A stretch of DNA of 64,000 bases from positions 186,001 through 250,000 of the forward strand of contig CAMDCN010000010.1 in the NCBI GenBank assembly GCA_945890485.1, in the 5' to 3' direction. Positions 46,900-55,222 of the stretch are shown in pieces. Both the position numbers and the translations under genes were made by a program. This DNA comes from Candidatus Sulfopaludibacter sp. SbA3 (GTDB lineage Bacteria; Acidobacteriota; Terriglobia; Bryobacterales; Bryobacteraceae). Numbering within the stretch: the first letter of the stretch is position 1; the number at the start of each line of letters is the position of its first letter. A model generated the notes under the pieces. It did no database searches, was not told where the DNA came from, and saw only the letters and a list, made by a program, of their open reading frames with translations.

Positions 46900-47937
46900 T
46901 CATAGGTTTACGGCCGAAACATAGGGGATACCGAACAGACGGGACCATGCTTGGAGGCAGGCCTCCTGCGCGGCGGGGATGTAGGTGTCTTTGGTCCAGG
47001 TGGCATTTGAGATTCCGACGATCAGAGTTGGGCTTTCGAGGGCGGAGTGGACCATGGGCCAGACGAGCAGTTGCTCGTAGCAGATTAGGAGGGCTAGTCG
47101 ATGTTGACCGACGTTGAGGGTTCCGGGGCCGGTAAGGTTTAGCGGGACGCCGTCGGCTGGCCCGAATGGCTTCCACATGCCTACTGGGATTGGGATTCGC
47201 TGATCGAATCGGTTGGCTGGGCTAGCGCCGATTAGGAGGACGGAGTTGTTGAATTCGTCGGAGCCGGGGATCGGTCGGCCGGCGCCGATGAGGACGGTCC
47301 GTTTAGCGGTCTTCAGTTGATTGATGGTGTCGGTCCAGTAGACTTCTGTCGCTTCTGTCCAACGGCGAACCGCGCCCTCCGGGAGAATTGTGAGAGACGC
47401 GGTCGAATTGTGGACTGCTTGTCGGGAGGATTCTTCCTTCAGGAAGGTGTCCCGGGAATCGGCAGTGTTGAGGGCTTTGATCTCCTGCGGTTGGGCTGGA
47501 GGAACATATAAGAGGTTGGTGGCGAGGATTGCGGCAGCGATGGTTTTGGGGTGGACGGGCCAGATCGCTTCGGTGAGTGCGGTTGCAACTAAGCCGGCTA
47601 GACCGGTTCCTGGGTAGAGGAGTCCGGCGGCGGTTAGCGGCGAGGCCCAACCGATAATTCCGATCGGTGGAATCGCCGAGAGGAAGAGGGCTGACGGAAT
47701 TCGCCAGAAGCGTTGAGCAGAGTCTTCGTTCCAGAGAACGATCCACGGTGCGGTGAGGACGGCCGATGCGGTGATCAAAAGTCCGAGGCCGGCGGCAGGG
47801 TCTTCGGTTATCCATGGGATCGGGGCGGAGGCAGCGGCGAAATACGTGAATGCGGCGACGGCGGCCCGGGTGCGAGTTCGTTGGCGGAACACGATCCACG
47901 GCATGAATGCGGAGAGTGCTATCCACGCAGGAGCCAT
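46900..47937 (-). CDS. traB: TraB-like conjugal transfer protein (membrane nitrilase/N-acyltransferase-like)
   Basis: 345 residues. The first 145 hold several membrane helices; the rest is a nitrilase-superfamily domain with the Glu-Lys-Cys triad visible as 'LTILPEGA' (Glu 187), 'VGMWKPFGP' (Lys 256) and 'LLICYEQL' (Cys 286). This is the structure of TraB from Ti and IncP-like transfer regions, related to apolipoprotein N-acyltransferase. Its exact reaction is unknown. It overlaps the traF end by 19 bases. Confidence 0.78.
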   Translation of the reverse strand: MAPAWIALSAFMPWIVFRQRTRTRAAVAAFTYFAAASAPIPWITEDPAAGLGLLITASAVLTAPWIVLWNEDSAQRFWRIPSALFLSAIPPIGIIGWASPLTAAGLLYPGTGLAGLVATALTEAIWPVHPKTIAAAILATNLLYVPPAQPQEIKALNTADSRDTFLKEESSRQAVHNSTASLTILPEGAVRRWTEATEVYWTDTINQLKTAKRTVLIGAGRPIPGSDEFNNSVLLIGASPANRFDQRIPIPVGMWKPFGPADGVPLNLTGPGTLNVGQHRLALLICYEQLLVWPMVHSALESPTLIVGISNATWTKDTYIPAAQEACLQAWSRLFGIPYVSAVNL

Positions 47938-48461
47938 AGTGGGCGAAGCCTCCTGCGGATTTGGCTGGTGTGAATTGGTCCCATGTATCGCGAGTCATAG
48001 CTGCCGGCGTTATAAGTCGAGGCGACCCAGACGGTTCCAGGTTCTACGCCGTAAAGGCCGGGCGGCCAGGGTTCGAGCGGCCTGCCGCTGGCGTCGTACG
48101 GGATTGGATACGTCTTTCGGAGGAGGTGTCCGTTGACGCTGATTCCTTCGGGGCCGACGATGACCAAGTCGCCGGGGCGGGCGACTATGGGCTTCAATAG
48201 CGGAACGGTCCCATCGGGGCACGCGAAGCCGGGGGTGCGGTAGCTTCGCGAAGCGGACTCGGAAGCGAATGGCTCGGCGGGGCAGAATTCGATGAGGTCC
48301 GCGTTGGGTTCGTTCGTCGTCACGTACAGGCCAAGCGGGAGGCTGTAGCTGGTGTTGATGCGGATTCCGAACTGCATGGCCAGCGCGGATGCCAGGGCTA
48401 CCGCGAACGCTGGCGTCCCGATGGCAAGGGCGAGCGTTTTATGACGGCCAGACGGCGGCAT
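47919..48461 (-). CDS. traF: TraF-type S26 signal peptidase (pilin maturation)
   Basis: 180 residues with one N-terminal membrane helix. The S26 Ser/Lys dyad is Ser 40 in 'NTSYSLPLGLYV' and Lys 90 in 'LLKPIVARPGD'; 'SYDSRYMGPI' is the closing family motif. In IncP plasmids TraF cuts and circularises the TrbC pilin, whose gene is found here at 62.1 kb. It overlaps ssb by 23 bases and traB by 19. Confidence 0.88.
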   Translation of the reverse strand: MPPSGRHKTLALAIGTPAFAVALASALAMQFGIRINTSYSLPLGLYVTTNEPNADLIEFCPAEPFASESASRSYRTPGFACPDGTVPLLKPIVARPGDLVIVGPEGISVNGHLLRKTYPIPYDASGRPLEPWPPGLYGVEPGTVWVASTYNAGSYDSRYMGPIHTSQIRRRLRPLWLLRG

Positions 48462-48855
48462 CGCTTTCGACCTCCTTGGTGGTCTCGTCCATCTGTGGCG
48501 CGTTGTCCTCGGGGGCCTCTTTGGTTGTTCGCGGCTTGGCGATCAGGTAGACGCTGCGGGCGATGATTTCGTAGATCGTCCGCGCACTGCCGTCCTTAGG
48601 CGTGAATTTGCGGGTCTGGAGGGTGCCCTCGACGAAGACGTTCTCGCCCTTCTCGTAGGTGATGGCGATGTCGGCCAGGTCTCCGTAGAAGACGAGGTTG
48701 TGCCAGTTGGTGTGTTCCTGGGATTGGTTGTTGCGGTCGGTGTACCGGTAGCTTTCGGCCATCCGGACGTTGGCGACGGGCATCCCCGAAGGCATGTAGC
48801 GGACTTGCGGTTTGTCGGCGAGGTAGCCTGCCAATTCGATGCGGTTCTTTTGCAT
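48439..48855 (-). CDS. ssb: Single-stranded DNA-binding protein (first copy on the element)
   Basis: 138 residues from ATG 48855 ('MQKNRIELAGYLADKPQVRYMPSGMPVANVRMAE'). OB-fold landmarks follow: 'HTNWHNLVFYGDLADIAITYEKGENVFVEGTLQTRKF' and 'YEIIARSVYLI'. The acidic tail ends 'AAVWPS' instead of the usual DDDIPF, so it may not recruit the standard chromosomal SSB partners. It sits between traG and traF and probably coats the entering strand in new hosts. Confidence 0.9.
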   Translation of the reverse strand: MQKNRIELAGYLADKPQVRYMPSGMPVANVRMAESYRYTDRNNQSQEHTNWHNLVFYGDLADIAITYEKGENVFVEGTLQTRKFTPKDGSARTIYEIIARSVYLIAKPRTTKEAPEDNAPQMDETTKEVESDAAVWPS

Positions 48856-48856
48856 G

Positions 48857-50935
48857 TCAGTCCTTCCTTTCCTCCTCGTGAAGATCCATGTCGAGCTGTT
48901 CAATGAAGCCGGGCTTGGTGGGCAGTCGGCCGTTCAACTCGGTGACGAAGGCAGCTTCCATTGGCGATTGGGGAACGAACTCCGGACGGCTGATGACGTT
49001 GCGGGTTCGATCCGGGGGCAGTTGCGGTTCGATGCCGGCTTCTCCGATCGCCACAAACTTTGTCGGCGGGGGAATGGCGGCTCGTTGTTTGAGAACAGGG
49101 TCGGTGAAGTAGAGAATCTGGGTTCCGTAGATAGGGTGTTGGCCGCTGACGAAGATCAGCATGTCGCCGGGGGCGGTGATGCGCTCGGTGGCGCCTTCGC
49201 CGGACTTCAGCGGGGGCCTCAGGCGCATGACTTCGTCTGGCGTGACGAGGGGACGTTCGACCTGGTCGACGGTGGCGCTCATATGGTTGGCGATGGGCGC
49301 GAGGCGGGAGCCGGAGAAGTTGAAGGTCGCCTTCTGGATTGTCTTCGTGCCGGTCATCTTGGAAAGCAGTTCGGCGGTGTCGAACTGGTTGGGTGCGTAG
49401 GCGGCGCGGACGTGGCAATTCGAAACGATGCTTTCGTTGGGGCCGTATTCGTCGACGATCTGGCGGATATCTTGCGTGATGAGATAGGCCTTGAGGCCAT
49501 AGCCGGCCATGTAGGAGAGAGCGTCGGCGAAGATCTCCATTCGCTTGAGCGAGGGGAATTCGTCGATCATGAAGAGCAGCCGGTGGCGGTTGCGCTTCTG
49601 AGCGGCGCCTTCGAAGTCCATGCGCTCGGTGAGTCGGTTGACGATCATGGTGAAGATCAGCCGGATGAGCGGGCGCAGGCGGATTTTGTCCGATGGAGGG
49701 ACGACGAGGTAGAGGGAGACGGGTCGGGTGTGGTTGACGAGGTCGTTGATGGTGAAGTCGCTGGCGGCGGTGTTCTTGGCGACGAGCGGATCACTGTACA
49801 GCGTCAATGCGGTCTTCGCGGTTGATAGGACGCCGGAGAAGTCTTTGTCTTCTTTGTCGAGCATCTCGCGGACCTTCTCGCGGACTACAGGATGGGTAGT
49901 AGTTCGTTCTCCATCGGGCGTCATCCATTGATGGGTTCTTTGGGGATCGTGGGGAAAATTCTCCAGTTCGTTGAGGGTGTCGCGGAAGCTCTGGCCGGAC
50001 TTGGTAAAGGTTGCGGCGAGGTTGCCGAGGCTGGCCTCGCGGCCTGCGGCTGCGGCGGCGTAGCAGACGTGGAGGATCATTCCGGTCGTAATCGATGCCG
50101 CGGCGTCCTGCCAGTAGCGCTCCATCGGGCTGTCCTCGCCGGTGCGGACGATCATGTCGGCGACGTTCTGCGCGTCGGACACGTCGCGGGGTGTGCCGAT
50201 GCGGACTTCGGCGAGGGGATTGAAACGGGAGCCGTTGGCCACTTCGACGGGGGAGAACTTGAAGCAGAGGTGGCCGGCCTTGGCGCGGAACCCAGCGGTG
50301 CGGGCCCAGTTCTCGCCCTTGATGTCGTAGACGACGGCGGATTCGGACCAGGCGAGGAGAGTCGGGATGACGAGGCCGACGCCCTTGCCGCTGCGGGTTG
50401 GGGCGAAGGCGAGGACGTGTTCGGGGCCGTTGTGCCGGAGGTAGTGGAGATGGCGCGTGGTGGGATCGAGCCAGCCGCCGACGTAGACTCCCTGGTGGGC
50501 GTTGAGGAGGCCGGTAGATTGGATGTCGCCGGCACTGGCCCAGCGGGCGGAGCCGTGCAGGTCTTCGGTGTTGGCGGAGAGCCGACGGGCACGGCGGAGG
50601 TTAAGGCCGTAGACGATCAAGACTGTCACGGCGGAGCCGACGACCACGATTAACGCTCCGGCCAAGAGGGGCTGCTTCACTTGGAGGTTGGTGGTGTTGC
50701 TGTGCTGGATGAGCCAGAGGGCCCAGGCGGTGGGCTGATAGATGGCGTGGCCGGAGTGGACGAGAATGGGCTGGCCGAGTGCGGGTTGGTATCGGAATTG
50801 GTGGGCGATGAATTGCGTGGCGGCGACGTTCACCGTTGCGAGGAGGGCGAGCCCGGTCAGCATCGCCGACCAGTTGTAGCCGCCGACGAAGCCGGGGTCG
50901 GTGGGCGTCCTGTATACCTTTGGCTCGCGTGGCAT
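48857..50935 (-). CDS. traG: Type IV coupling protein TraG/VirD4
   Basis: 692 residues. Two or three N-terminal membrane helices (about 20-45, 65-80, 88-112) precede the ATPase with Walker A 'APTRSGKGVGLVIPTLL' (about 178-190) and Walker B 'LLFMIDEFPSLKRM'. 'GYGLKAYLITQDIRQIVDEYG' and 'HVRAAYAPNQFDTAELLSKMTG' are coupling-protein motifs. It brings the relaxase-DNA complex to the secretion channel. The stop is one base from the ssb start. Confidence 0.94.
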   Translation of the reverse strand: MPREPKVYRTPTDPGFVGGYNWSAMLTGLALLATVNVAATQFIAHQFRYQPALGQPILVHSGHAIYQPTAWALWLIQHSNTTNLQVKQPLLAGALIVVVGSAVTVLIVYGLNLRRARRLSANTEDLHGSARWASAGDIQSTGLLNAHQGVYVGGWLDPTTRHLHYLRHNGPEHVLAFAPTRSGKGVGLVIPTLLAWSESAVVYDIKGENWARTAGFRAKAGHLCFKFSPVEVANGSRFNPLAEVRIGTPRDVSDAQNVADMIVRTGEDSPMERYWQDAAASITTGMILHVCYAAAAAGREASLGNLAATFTKSGQSFRDTLNELENFPHDPQRTHQWMTPDGERTTTHPVVREKVREMLDKEDKDFSGVLSTAKTALTLYSDPLVAKNTAASDFTINDLVNHTRPVSLYLVVPPSDKIRLRPLIRLIFTMIVNRLTERMDFEGAAQKRNRHRLLFMIDEFPSLKRMEIFADALSYMAGYGLKAYLITQDIRQIVDEYGPNESIVSNCHVRAAYAPNQFDTAELLSKMTGTKTIQKATFNFSGSRLAPIANHMSATVDQVERPLVTPDEVMRLRPPLKSGEGATERITAPGDMLIFVSGQHPIYGTQILYFTDPVLKQRAAIPPPTKFVAIGEAGIEPQLPPDRTRNVISRPEFVPQSPMEAAFVTELNGRLPTKPGFIEQLDMDLHEEERKD

Positions 50936-50945
50936 TGGTGGGTTC

Positions 50946-52343
50946 TCAGCGCGCTAGCGCGTGGGACCGTTGCCGGTCCTGGTTCGGTCTGAGTTGGGCG
51001 ACTTGGTTGGAGTAGGCGACGAGCACGTTTTGCGCCCGATTGGCTGGACCGGGCAGCAGATGCTTTTCGTGCGCCACGGCGCTTTTGGCGCTGAGCCGTT
51101 GGATGATGTGGTGGTCCGTCTCGCCAATCAGTTCGCCGCGGTACTTGCCGGAGCCGGTGTCGGCTGTGTAGGTGCGGGCCTGGTCGCCCATGATCTTGCG
51201 GGTGAGCGCTTCGGCATCGGCGAAAGATTCCTTGATGGCTTCGTCGCCGGGTGGACGGCGGCCGTCGACCTCGCCGTCGAGAATCTTCTCGGCTTGGAGC
51301 TTGGCCATGCCTCGCGAGGCTACCGGTTCGCGGCGTTCGGTGGCGGTCTCTTTCTCTGTGATGGCAACGGCGGCGTTGCCGCGTTCGAAGGCAGCTACGT
51401 GCTCGGATGTTTCGGTTCGGAGCTGTTTCCCCCGCTCGAGATCTAGCAGGTAATCCGCGGCGCGGTGAGCATCTTTGGCGGCGCGGAAGATTTCATTCTT
51501 GTCCTCGCTGAGCGCTTTGATCCAGGACTGGACGTAGGCTGCGTGCTGCTCGGGGTTGTGCGGGATGCCGCGCTCGGCGGTGAGGAAGACGCTGGTCAGT
51601 TCGGCGCGGAGTTCCTCCTTGGCGTAGTTGGGATCGCCGAAACGGTAGCTTTCGTTGAGGGTTTGGCGATTCAGGCGGTCGGGATGGCCGCTCCAGTGGG
51701 CGAGTTCGTGGAGGGCGGTTCCGTAGTAGTCGGCGGCGGTCTTGAAGGCGGCGCTTGGGGGGAGATGGATGTTGTCGGTAGATCGGCTGTAGAAGGCTCG
51801 GTCGTTCTGGTCGTGGATGATTTTCGCTCCGGAGTTGTGGAGGATCGATTCGCCGGTCTCGACGACCTCCCATTCAGTGCGCTGCTTGGGTACGTATGGG
51901 GTGATGCCATCGATTTGGTTGGCGTTGAAGACCGTAAAGACTCGGCGGAGTGGACCTCGGTAGTCGCCGCTTTTGGCTTCGGCTTCCGGACGTTCTGCGG
52001 GGGCGTCGCCCCTCTTGCCCTCTTCGCCAAATTGCCAGAACTCGATTTGAGTTCCCTTCTCGCCGGCGCGAACTTGCCAGCCGTTGGCGGCGGCCTGCTT
52101 GTAGGTCAGCCAACGTGGATCGTCGAAGCCCTTTTGCGTTCCGACGGCCATCAGGTGCAAGGCATTGCCGCCGCGGTAGTTCTTCTCGGTGGTTGGGTTG
52201 ACGGGAAGTTGGAGCGAACCTGGCTCCCAGGGCTTTTGCCAGGGCGCGGTCCCCTTCTCCAACATTTCGATGATTTGATCGGTGACTTCTTTGCGGAAGT
52301 CGCGTTTTGCTGGGGCTTCGTTCTGCGTGGAGTCATCGGCCAC
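50946..52343 (-). CDS. ArdC-like antirestriction protein (ssDNA-binding domain plus zincin)
   Basis: 465 residues from GTG 52343, which is preceded by a good ribosome site (AAGGA). An N-terminal ssDNA-binding domain ('EVTDQIIEMLEKGTAPWQKPWEPG', 'NYRGGNALHLM', 'GWQVRAGEKGTQIEFWQF') is followed by a metallopeptidase-like domain with HELAH at about 212-216. The C-terminal third is unassigned. ArdC-type proteins protect incoming DNA from restriction; TraC1-like primases share the N-terminal domain. It is near the front of the left operon, right for early expression in a recipient. Confidence 0.88.
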   Translation of the reverse strand: MADDSTQNEAPAKRDFRKEVTDQIIEMLEKGTAPWQKPWEPGSLQLPVNPTTEKNYRGGNALHLMAVGTQKGFDDPRWLTYKQAAANGWQVRAGEKGTQIEFWQFGEEGKRGDAPAERPEAEAKSGDYRGPLRRVFTVFNANQIDGITPYVPKQRTEWEVVETGESILHNSGAKIIHDQNDRAFYSRSTDNIHLPPSAAFKTAADYYGTALHELAHWSGHPDRLNRQTLNESYRFGDPNYAKEELRAELTSVFLTAERGIPHNPEQHAAYVQSWIKALSEDKNEIFRAAKDAHRAADYLLDLERGKQLRTETSEHVAAFERGNAAVAITEKETATERREPVASRGMAKLQAEKILDGEVDGRRPPGDEAIKESFADAEALTRKIMGDQARTYTADTGSGKYRGELIGETDHHIIQRLSAKSAVAHEKHLLPGPANRAQNVLVAYSNQVAQLRPNQDRQRSHALAR

Positions 52344-52346
52344 GGG

Positions 52347-52478
52347 TCACATCCTTTCGTCGAAGTCGGGTTCTGGTTGTTCGTCTTCGAAGCCGGAGCC
52401 GAATAGCTCCTGGGTACCGTTGTCTTGGCGTTGCTCGGGTAATGGATCAACGGCTGGCTGTTTTGTTGTCTCTTGCAT
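52347..52478 (-). CDS. 43-residue acidic peptide at the head of the ardC operon
   Basis: A short frame begins 'MQETTKQPAVDPLPEQRQDN' and ends 'FEDEQPEPDFDERM'. Its stop lies four bases before the ardC GTG, and the ardC ribosome-binding site is inside its last codons, so translation of the two is probably coupled. It is the first frame after the predicted promoter/operator. Highly acidic and disordered-looking. It could be a small protein (DNA mimic-like charge) or just a leader. Confidence 0.5.
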   Translation of the reverse strand: MQETTKQPAVDPLPEQRQDNGTQELFGSGFEDEQPEPDFDERM

Positions 52479-52484
52479 ATGCTG

Positions 52485-52541
52485 TCTAGCATGTACAGGC
52501 TAGCACGAGGTTAGTATGGCTGCAGCTTGCGCTCTTGTCAA
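52485..52541 (-). promoter_or_regulatory. Promoter and GCTAGC operator of the ardC-to-int operon
   Basis: Read on the minus strand, TTGACA (52536-52541), a 17-base spacer and CATACT (52513-52518) form a good sigma-70 promoter. Just downstream, 52485-52504 holds two CTAGC centres 14 bases apart sharing a TGTACA core. The same arrangement recurs at 60977-60996. The position at the start of transcription fits a repressor site. Confidence 0.65.
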
Positions 52542-52990
52542 GATGACATTGGCGACGGTGCATACCAGGCGGGATCGGCTTTGGGGGCGAGGTACGAGAA
52601 CGTTGTCGGCAACACCTTCCGCGGATAGCGGGAAGGGGGAAAAGCAGTCCATTAGCGGGGATGAAGCGACAAACCTCAGTTGCCAACGATTCCGACTGAA
52701 CGCCTGCCAATGGTCAGAATTGAACTTCACGGACGATTAGAGTCGTTTCACCTCCCGGACAGTGGTAAAGGCTTGAACCGATGCGCACTCAGTAGACTCC
52801 CTCGATCCCGCCTCGGCGGGTATTCAGAATGGCAAGGTCGATATCGGTTGGGAAATGCCCGCTCAATGGTGCCGCGTGCAGCAGGTCCGTCGACAACTTC
52901 CAGATCGCCGACCAGCTGGACACGATTCGTAAGCGCTGCGCCGTTTAGCGGGAGTTATTTCCAATTACACTAAAGCGACGGGCCCTTGCG
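52542..52990. other. Gap without a recognisable gene
   Basis: About 450 bases between the ardC promoter and the small plus-strand gene at 52991. Short open frames exist on both strands (for example 52680-52973) but none has a ribosome site, family motif or convincing composition. The stretch is less GC-rich than its surroundings and may be remnants of decayed cargo. Confidence 0.4.
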
Positions 52991-53395
52991 ATGACGCGAC
53001 TACTGGACAAACTGAAATCTTGGTGGGCATCCCGGAGACCGCAGGACCTCTCCAAGCGTTTGCCCATCGAGTGGGATGACAATGTGGTTCGGGTAAAGAT
53101 GATGGATTCGCTCTCCAAGGACTGGAATCAGGAGTTCTTCTGGGGCGCAGTGACGAGGGTATGCTTCAGCGACGGGGGCATATCGATGTCGGACATGGTG
53201 TTTCTTGACGTTCAAGGACGAGAGAAGCCCGCTGTTGTACCAACTGAAGCGCGGGGCGGACCAGAATTCATGGCTGAGCTCCTTAGGCGAGGTCTTCTTC
53301 CGCAAGATTTATTCAAGAAAGCGGTCAGTTCATCGGACGGCGGCACCTATTGTTGGCCCCCAGACGAAGGCAAGCGCGACCTCCGCAACAGATAG
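52991..53395 (+). CDS. Hypothetical protein (134 aa), element cargo
   Basis: The frame reads like a soluble globular protein: 'WDDNVVRVKMMDSLSKDWNQEFFWGAVTRVCFSDGGISMSDMVFLDV' then 'EFMAELLRRGLLPQDLFKKAVSS'. The pattern of an aromatic-rich strand, 'D.vfLdv', and a C-terminal helix recalls small immunity-type proteins, but no named family can be claimed. It is alone on its strand between two minus-strand transfer operons, a usual place for cargo, and its base composition is less GC-rich than the tra genes. Confidence 0.55.
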   Translation: MTRLLDKLKSWWASRRPQDLSKRLPIEWDDNVVRVKMMDSLSKDWNQEFFWGAVTRVCFSDGGISMSDMVFLDVQGREKPAVVPTEARGGPEFMAELLRRGLLPQDLFKKAVSSSDGGTYCWPPDEGKRDLRNR

Positions 53396-53595
53396 ATCGC
53401 GCAAAGTCGCGCAGTGTTGAGCTATTCATCCCAGGTCACGCGCGATCTGGAAGTTGGCGGGTACCAAGTCGTGTAGTGGGAAGCTGAAGTTCTGAACGGA
53501 TCCTCCGGCATTCTGAAGTTGAACGGAAACGGCCTTTGGGTGAAATTCATCTATTACGGTCTAAAGTGAACGACCCCTAACTTGCATAAAGGTGT

Positions 53596-54582
53596 TCAAC
53601 GACGGGATGCCGCGGTAGTGTATTGGGCGTCTCGTTGGTAGCCGCGGTGAGATTCCGACTTGTAGGCTAGGCTGCGTTGGGGAGCACTCTGAAGCTGGAG
53701 GCAGCGAAGTGTCTGGTGAAAATCTACTGACACTGACCATCGGTTCTGTGAACGCGGTGCCGCGAGGTCCAGTTTCGCCAAGAAGTGGAGGCGCGCGGCT
53801 AGGTGATGAGCGGGAAGTTGGCGGAGGCCAGATCTGGTAGTCTGTTGGAGTTCCAGTTCGGCAGCCTCCCCGTTAGTCGGAATCATACGTTTTTGAATCT
53901 CACGGTCGAGGGAAGTCACGTGGAGAGCGTTGATTTCGCGGCGCGCTGTTTCGATGTCGTCGTTGATTGTGCGGAAGCCGAGTTGTTCGGTACAGAGGTC
54001 TTCGGCGTGGCTGCGAATGGTGTGTTTGATGACGTCGCGGGGGAGGCGGAGGTTGCCGGCGGGGGTGATGCCGCGGATGGCTACGTGGACGTGGGGATGG
54101 CCAGTGTTGAAGTGGGCGACGGCGACCCATTCGAGGTCGGCGTTTAGGTCTTGCGATAGGCGGGTTATCAGGTCGCGGGTGTGTTTCTTCAGGTCCAGGC
54201 GCTCGCCGAACTCCGGGGAGACGATCATCTTGAAGAGTCGTCGTTCGCCGGATCTCTGCCACCCGGCTAGCGTTGATGGGATCGCGATTTCGTCGCTGGT
54301 CATGTTGAAGCCGACGCCGTCGGCGTTGGCGCTCTCCCGCGCGATGTAGCGGCCGTGGGCGGCCCATTGGCCGCGGACGTGGTTCGGCGAATACGTTACG
54401 CGGATGGCGCAGCGCTGTTTGTAGGGCTTACGGGGACGGATGGCGGCCGGTGCGGAACTGCGGATGCTCGTCATCCGGGCGATGCGCATTAGGCCTTTAA
54501 AGGCGCTGGACCAGGATTTGCTCTCGTCGCGGACGAACTTCGGGCGCCGGGGGCGGAGTTTGATCTGCTCTTCGTCAGGCAT
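53596..54582 (-). CDS. VirD2-type relaxase, short at the C-terminus
   Basis: 328 residues. 'AIRVTYSPNHVRGQWAAHGRYIARESA' carries the probable strand-cleaving Tyr (about 79), and 'VAVAHFNTGHPHVHVAIRG' is the three-His metal motif (His 162, 164 and 166 region). After about 240, 'LRQLPAHHLAARLHFLAKLDLAA' and 'WSVSVDFHQTLRCLQ' match the start of the DUF3363 part of this relaxase family, but the protein then ends, where relatives go on for hundreds of residues. It may be a natural short form or a truncation. The first 8 bases overlap the accessory gene. Confidence 0.82.
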   Translation of the reverse strand: MPDEEQIKLRPRRPKFVRDESKSWSSAFKGLMRIARMTSIRSSAPAAIRPRKPYKQRCAIRVTYSPNHVRGQWAAHGRYIARESANADGVGFNMTSDEIAIPSTLAGWQRSGERRLFKMIVSPEFGERLDLKKHTRDLITRLSQDLNADLEWVAVAHFNTGHPHVHVAIRGITPAGNLRLPRDVIKHTIRSHAEDLCTEQLGFRTINDDIETARREINALHVTSLDREIQKRMIPTNGEAAELELQQTTRSGLRQLPAHHLAARLHFLAKLDLAAPRSQNRWSVSVDFHQTLRCLQLQSAPQRSLAYKSESHRGYQRDAQYTTAASRR

Positions 54583-54997
54583 TGGGGTCTCCTTTCAGAA
54601 CGTCGAGGAGGGCGGAGCGGGCGTCGCCGGTCATGTTTTGGGCTACGGAGAGCATGAATCGCTCGTAGCGGAGTTTGGCTCGGCGCTTGGTCGCGTCGAG
54701 CACTTCGGCCTGTGGCTCTGGGGTGCAGGTCAGATAGAGGCGGACCAGGCTGTCGGTTAGGGCGAAGAGGGCCTGGTTGGCGTTGTGGAGCCGGCGCATC
54801 TCTTTCGCCACGCGGTCGATGCTGCTGGCGACGGCGGTTTCCAGTTGATCGTGTTGCTGGGCGTTCCGGGTGTCCTCGTCGAGAAGGGCGCGGAAGTAGG
54901 CAGAGATCGAATCGTAGCCACGGGCTTGGGCGGCCTTGCGGGCGGCGGCGAGATGGTCGGGGCGGATCTGCAGTTCGAAACGCTGCGTCTTCGGCAT
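54575..54997 (-). CDS. Ribbon-helix-helix relaxosome accessory protein (MobC/TraJ role)
   Basis: 140 residues from ATG 54997. 'TQRFELQIRPDHLAAARKAAQARGYDSISAYFRALLDED' is a ribbon-helix-helix DNA-binding motif; a long helical tail follows. Small RHH proteins directly before the relaxase bind oriT and load the relaxase. It is divergent from traK across the presumed oriT. Confidence 0.75.
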   Translation of the reverse strand: MPKTQRFELQIRPDHLAAARKAAQARGYDSISAYFRALLDEDTRNAQQHDQLETAVASSIDRVAKEMRRLHNANQALFALTDSLVRLYLTCTPEPQAEVLDATKRRAKLRYERFMLSVAQNMTGDARSALLDVLKGDPNA

Positions 54998-55013
54998 ACG
55001 GGTACTTCCCGGG

Positions 55014-55069
55014 TAGCAGGCTAGCCTGCACCGTATGGGTATAGTACGGCAAACATGTGAGATAGGCAA
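55014..55069 (-). promoter_or_regulatory. Promoter and GCTAGC operator of the relaxase operon
   Basis: On the minus strand, TTGCCT (55064-55069), 17 bases and TACTAT (55041-55046) form a promoter. Directly downstream, 55016-55029 is a perfect 14-base palindrome GCAGGCTAGCCTGC, the most symmetric example of the element's shared operator motif. Confidence 0.65.
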
Positions 55070-55200
55070 GAAAAACCGCCACGCGACCCGGATTCCCCTT
55101 TATGTTCCACTATCACCTGTTTTGCCGGATTTTCAGGGGTTGGGAGCGGACGGGTTGGAAGTTCTTGGAATTCGTTAGAAGAACTTGGAATTTCTTAGAA
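55070..55200. other. Probable oriT region with 20-base direct repeats
   Basis: This gap lies exactly between the relaxase/accessory operon and traKLM, where IncP plasmids have oriT. 55161-55180 and 55181-55200 are tandem 20-base units agreeing at 16 of 20 positions (shared core CTTGGAATT...TTAGAA). They may be binding sites for TraK or the accessory protein. A nick site could not be identified with confidence. Confidence 0.5.
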
Positions 55201-55222
55201 CCTGTACAGGCTAGCTTGTAAT
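55201..55222 (+). promoter_or_regulatory. GCTAGC operator upstream of traKLM
   Basis: 55206-55221 reads TACAGGCTAGCTTGTA, a 16-base palindrome with one mismatched pair, overlapping the perfect 10-mer CCTGTACAGG (55201-55210). A weak promoter (TTAGAA, 16 bases, TGTAAT) would place the operator in the spacer. It precedes traK by about 45 bases. Confidence 0.55.

Noticed and set aside
48839-49825. 328-codon plus-strand frame
   Set aside because: Shadow of traG, which has Walker A and B motifs.
54262-54275. A further GCTAGC site inside the relaxase gene
   Set aside because: It lacks the flanking TACAG/CTGTA symmetry and lies in coding sequence away from any promoter.
55104-55124. Nick site of the IncP/VirD2 type
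   Set aside because: CTATCACCTG resembles YATCCTG only if two bases are treated as an insertion; too weak to call.
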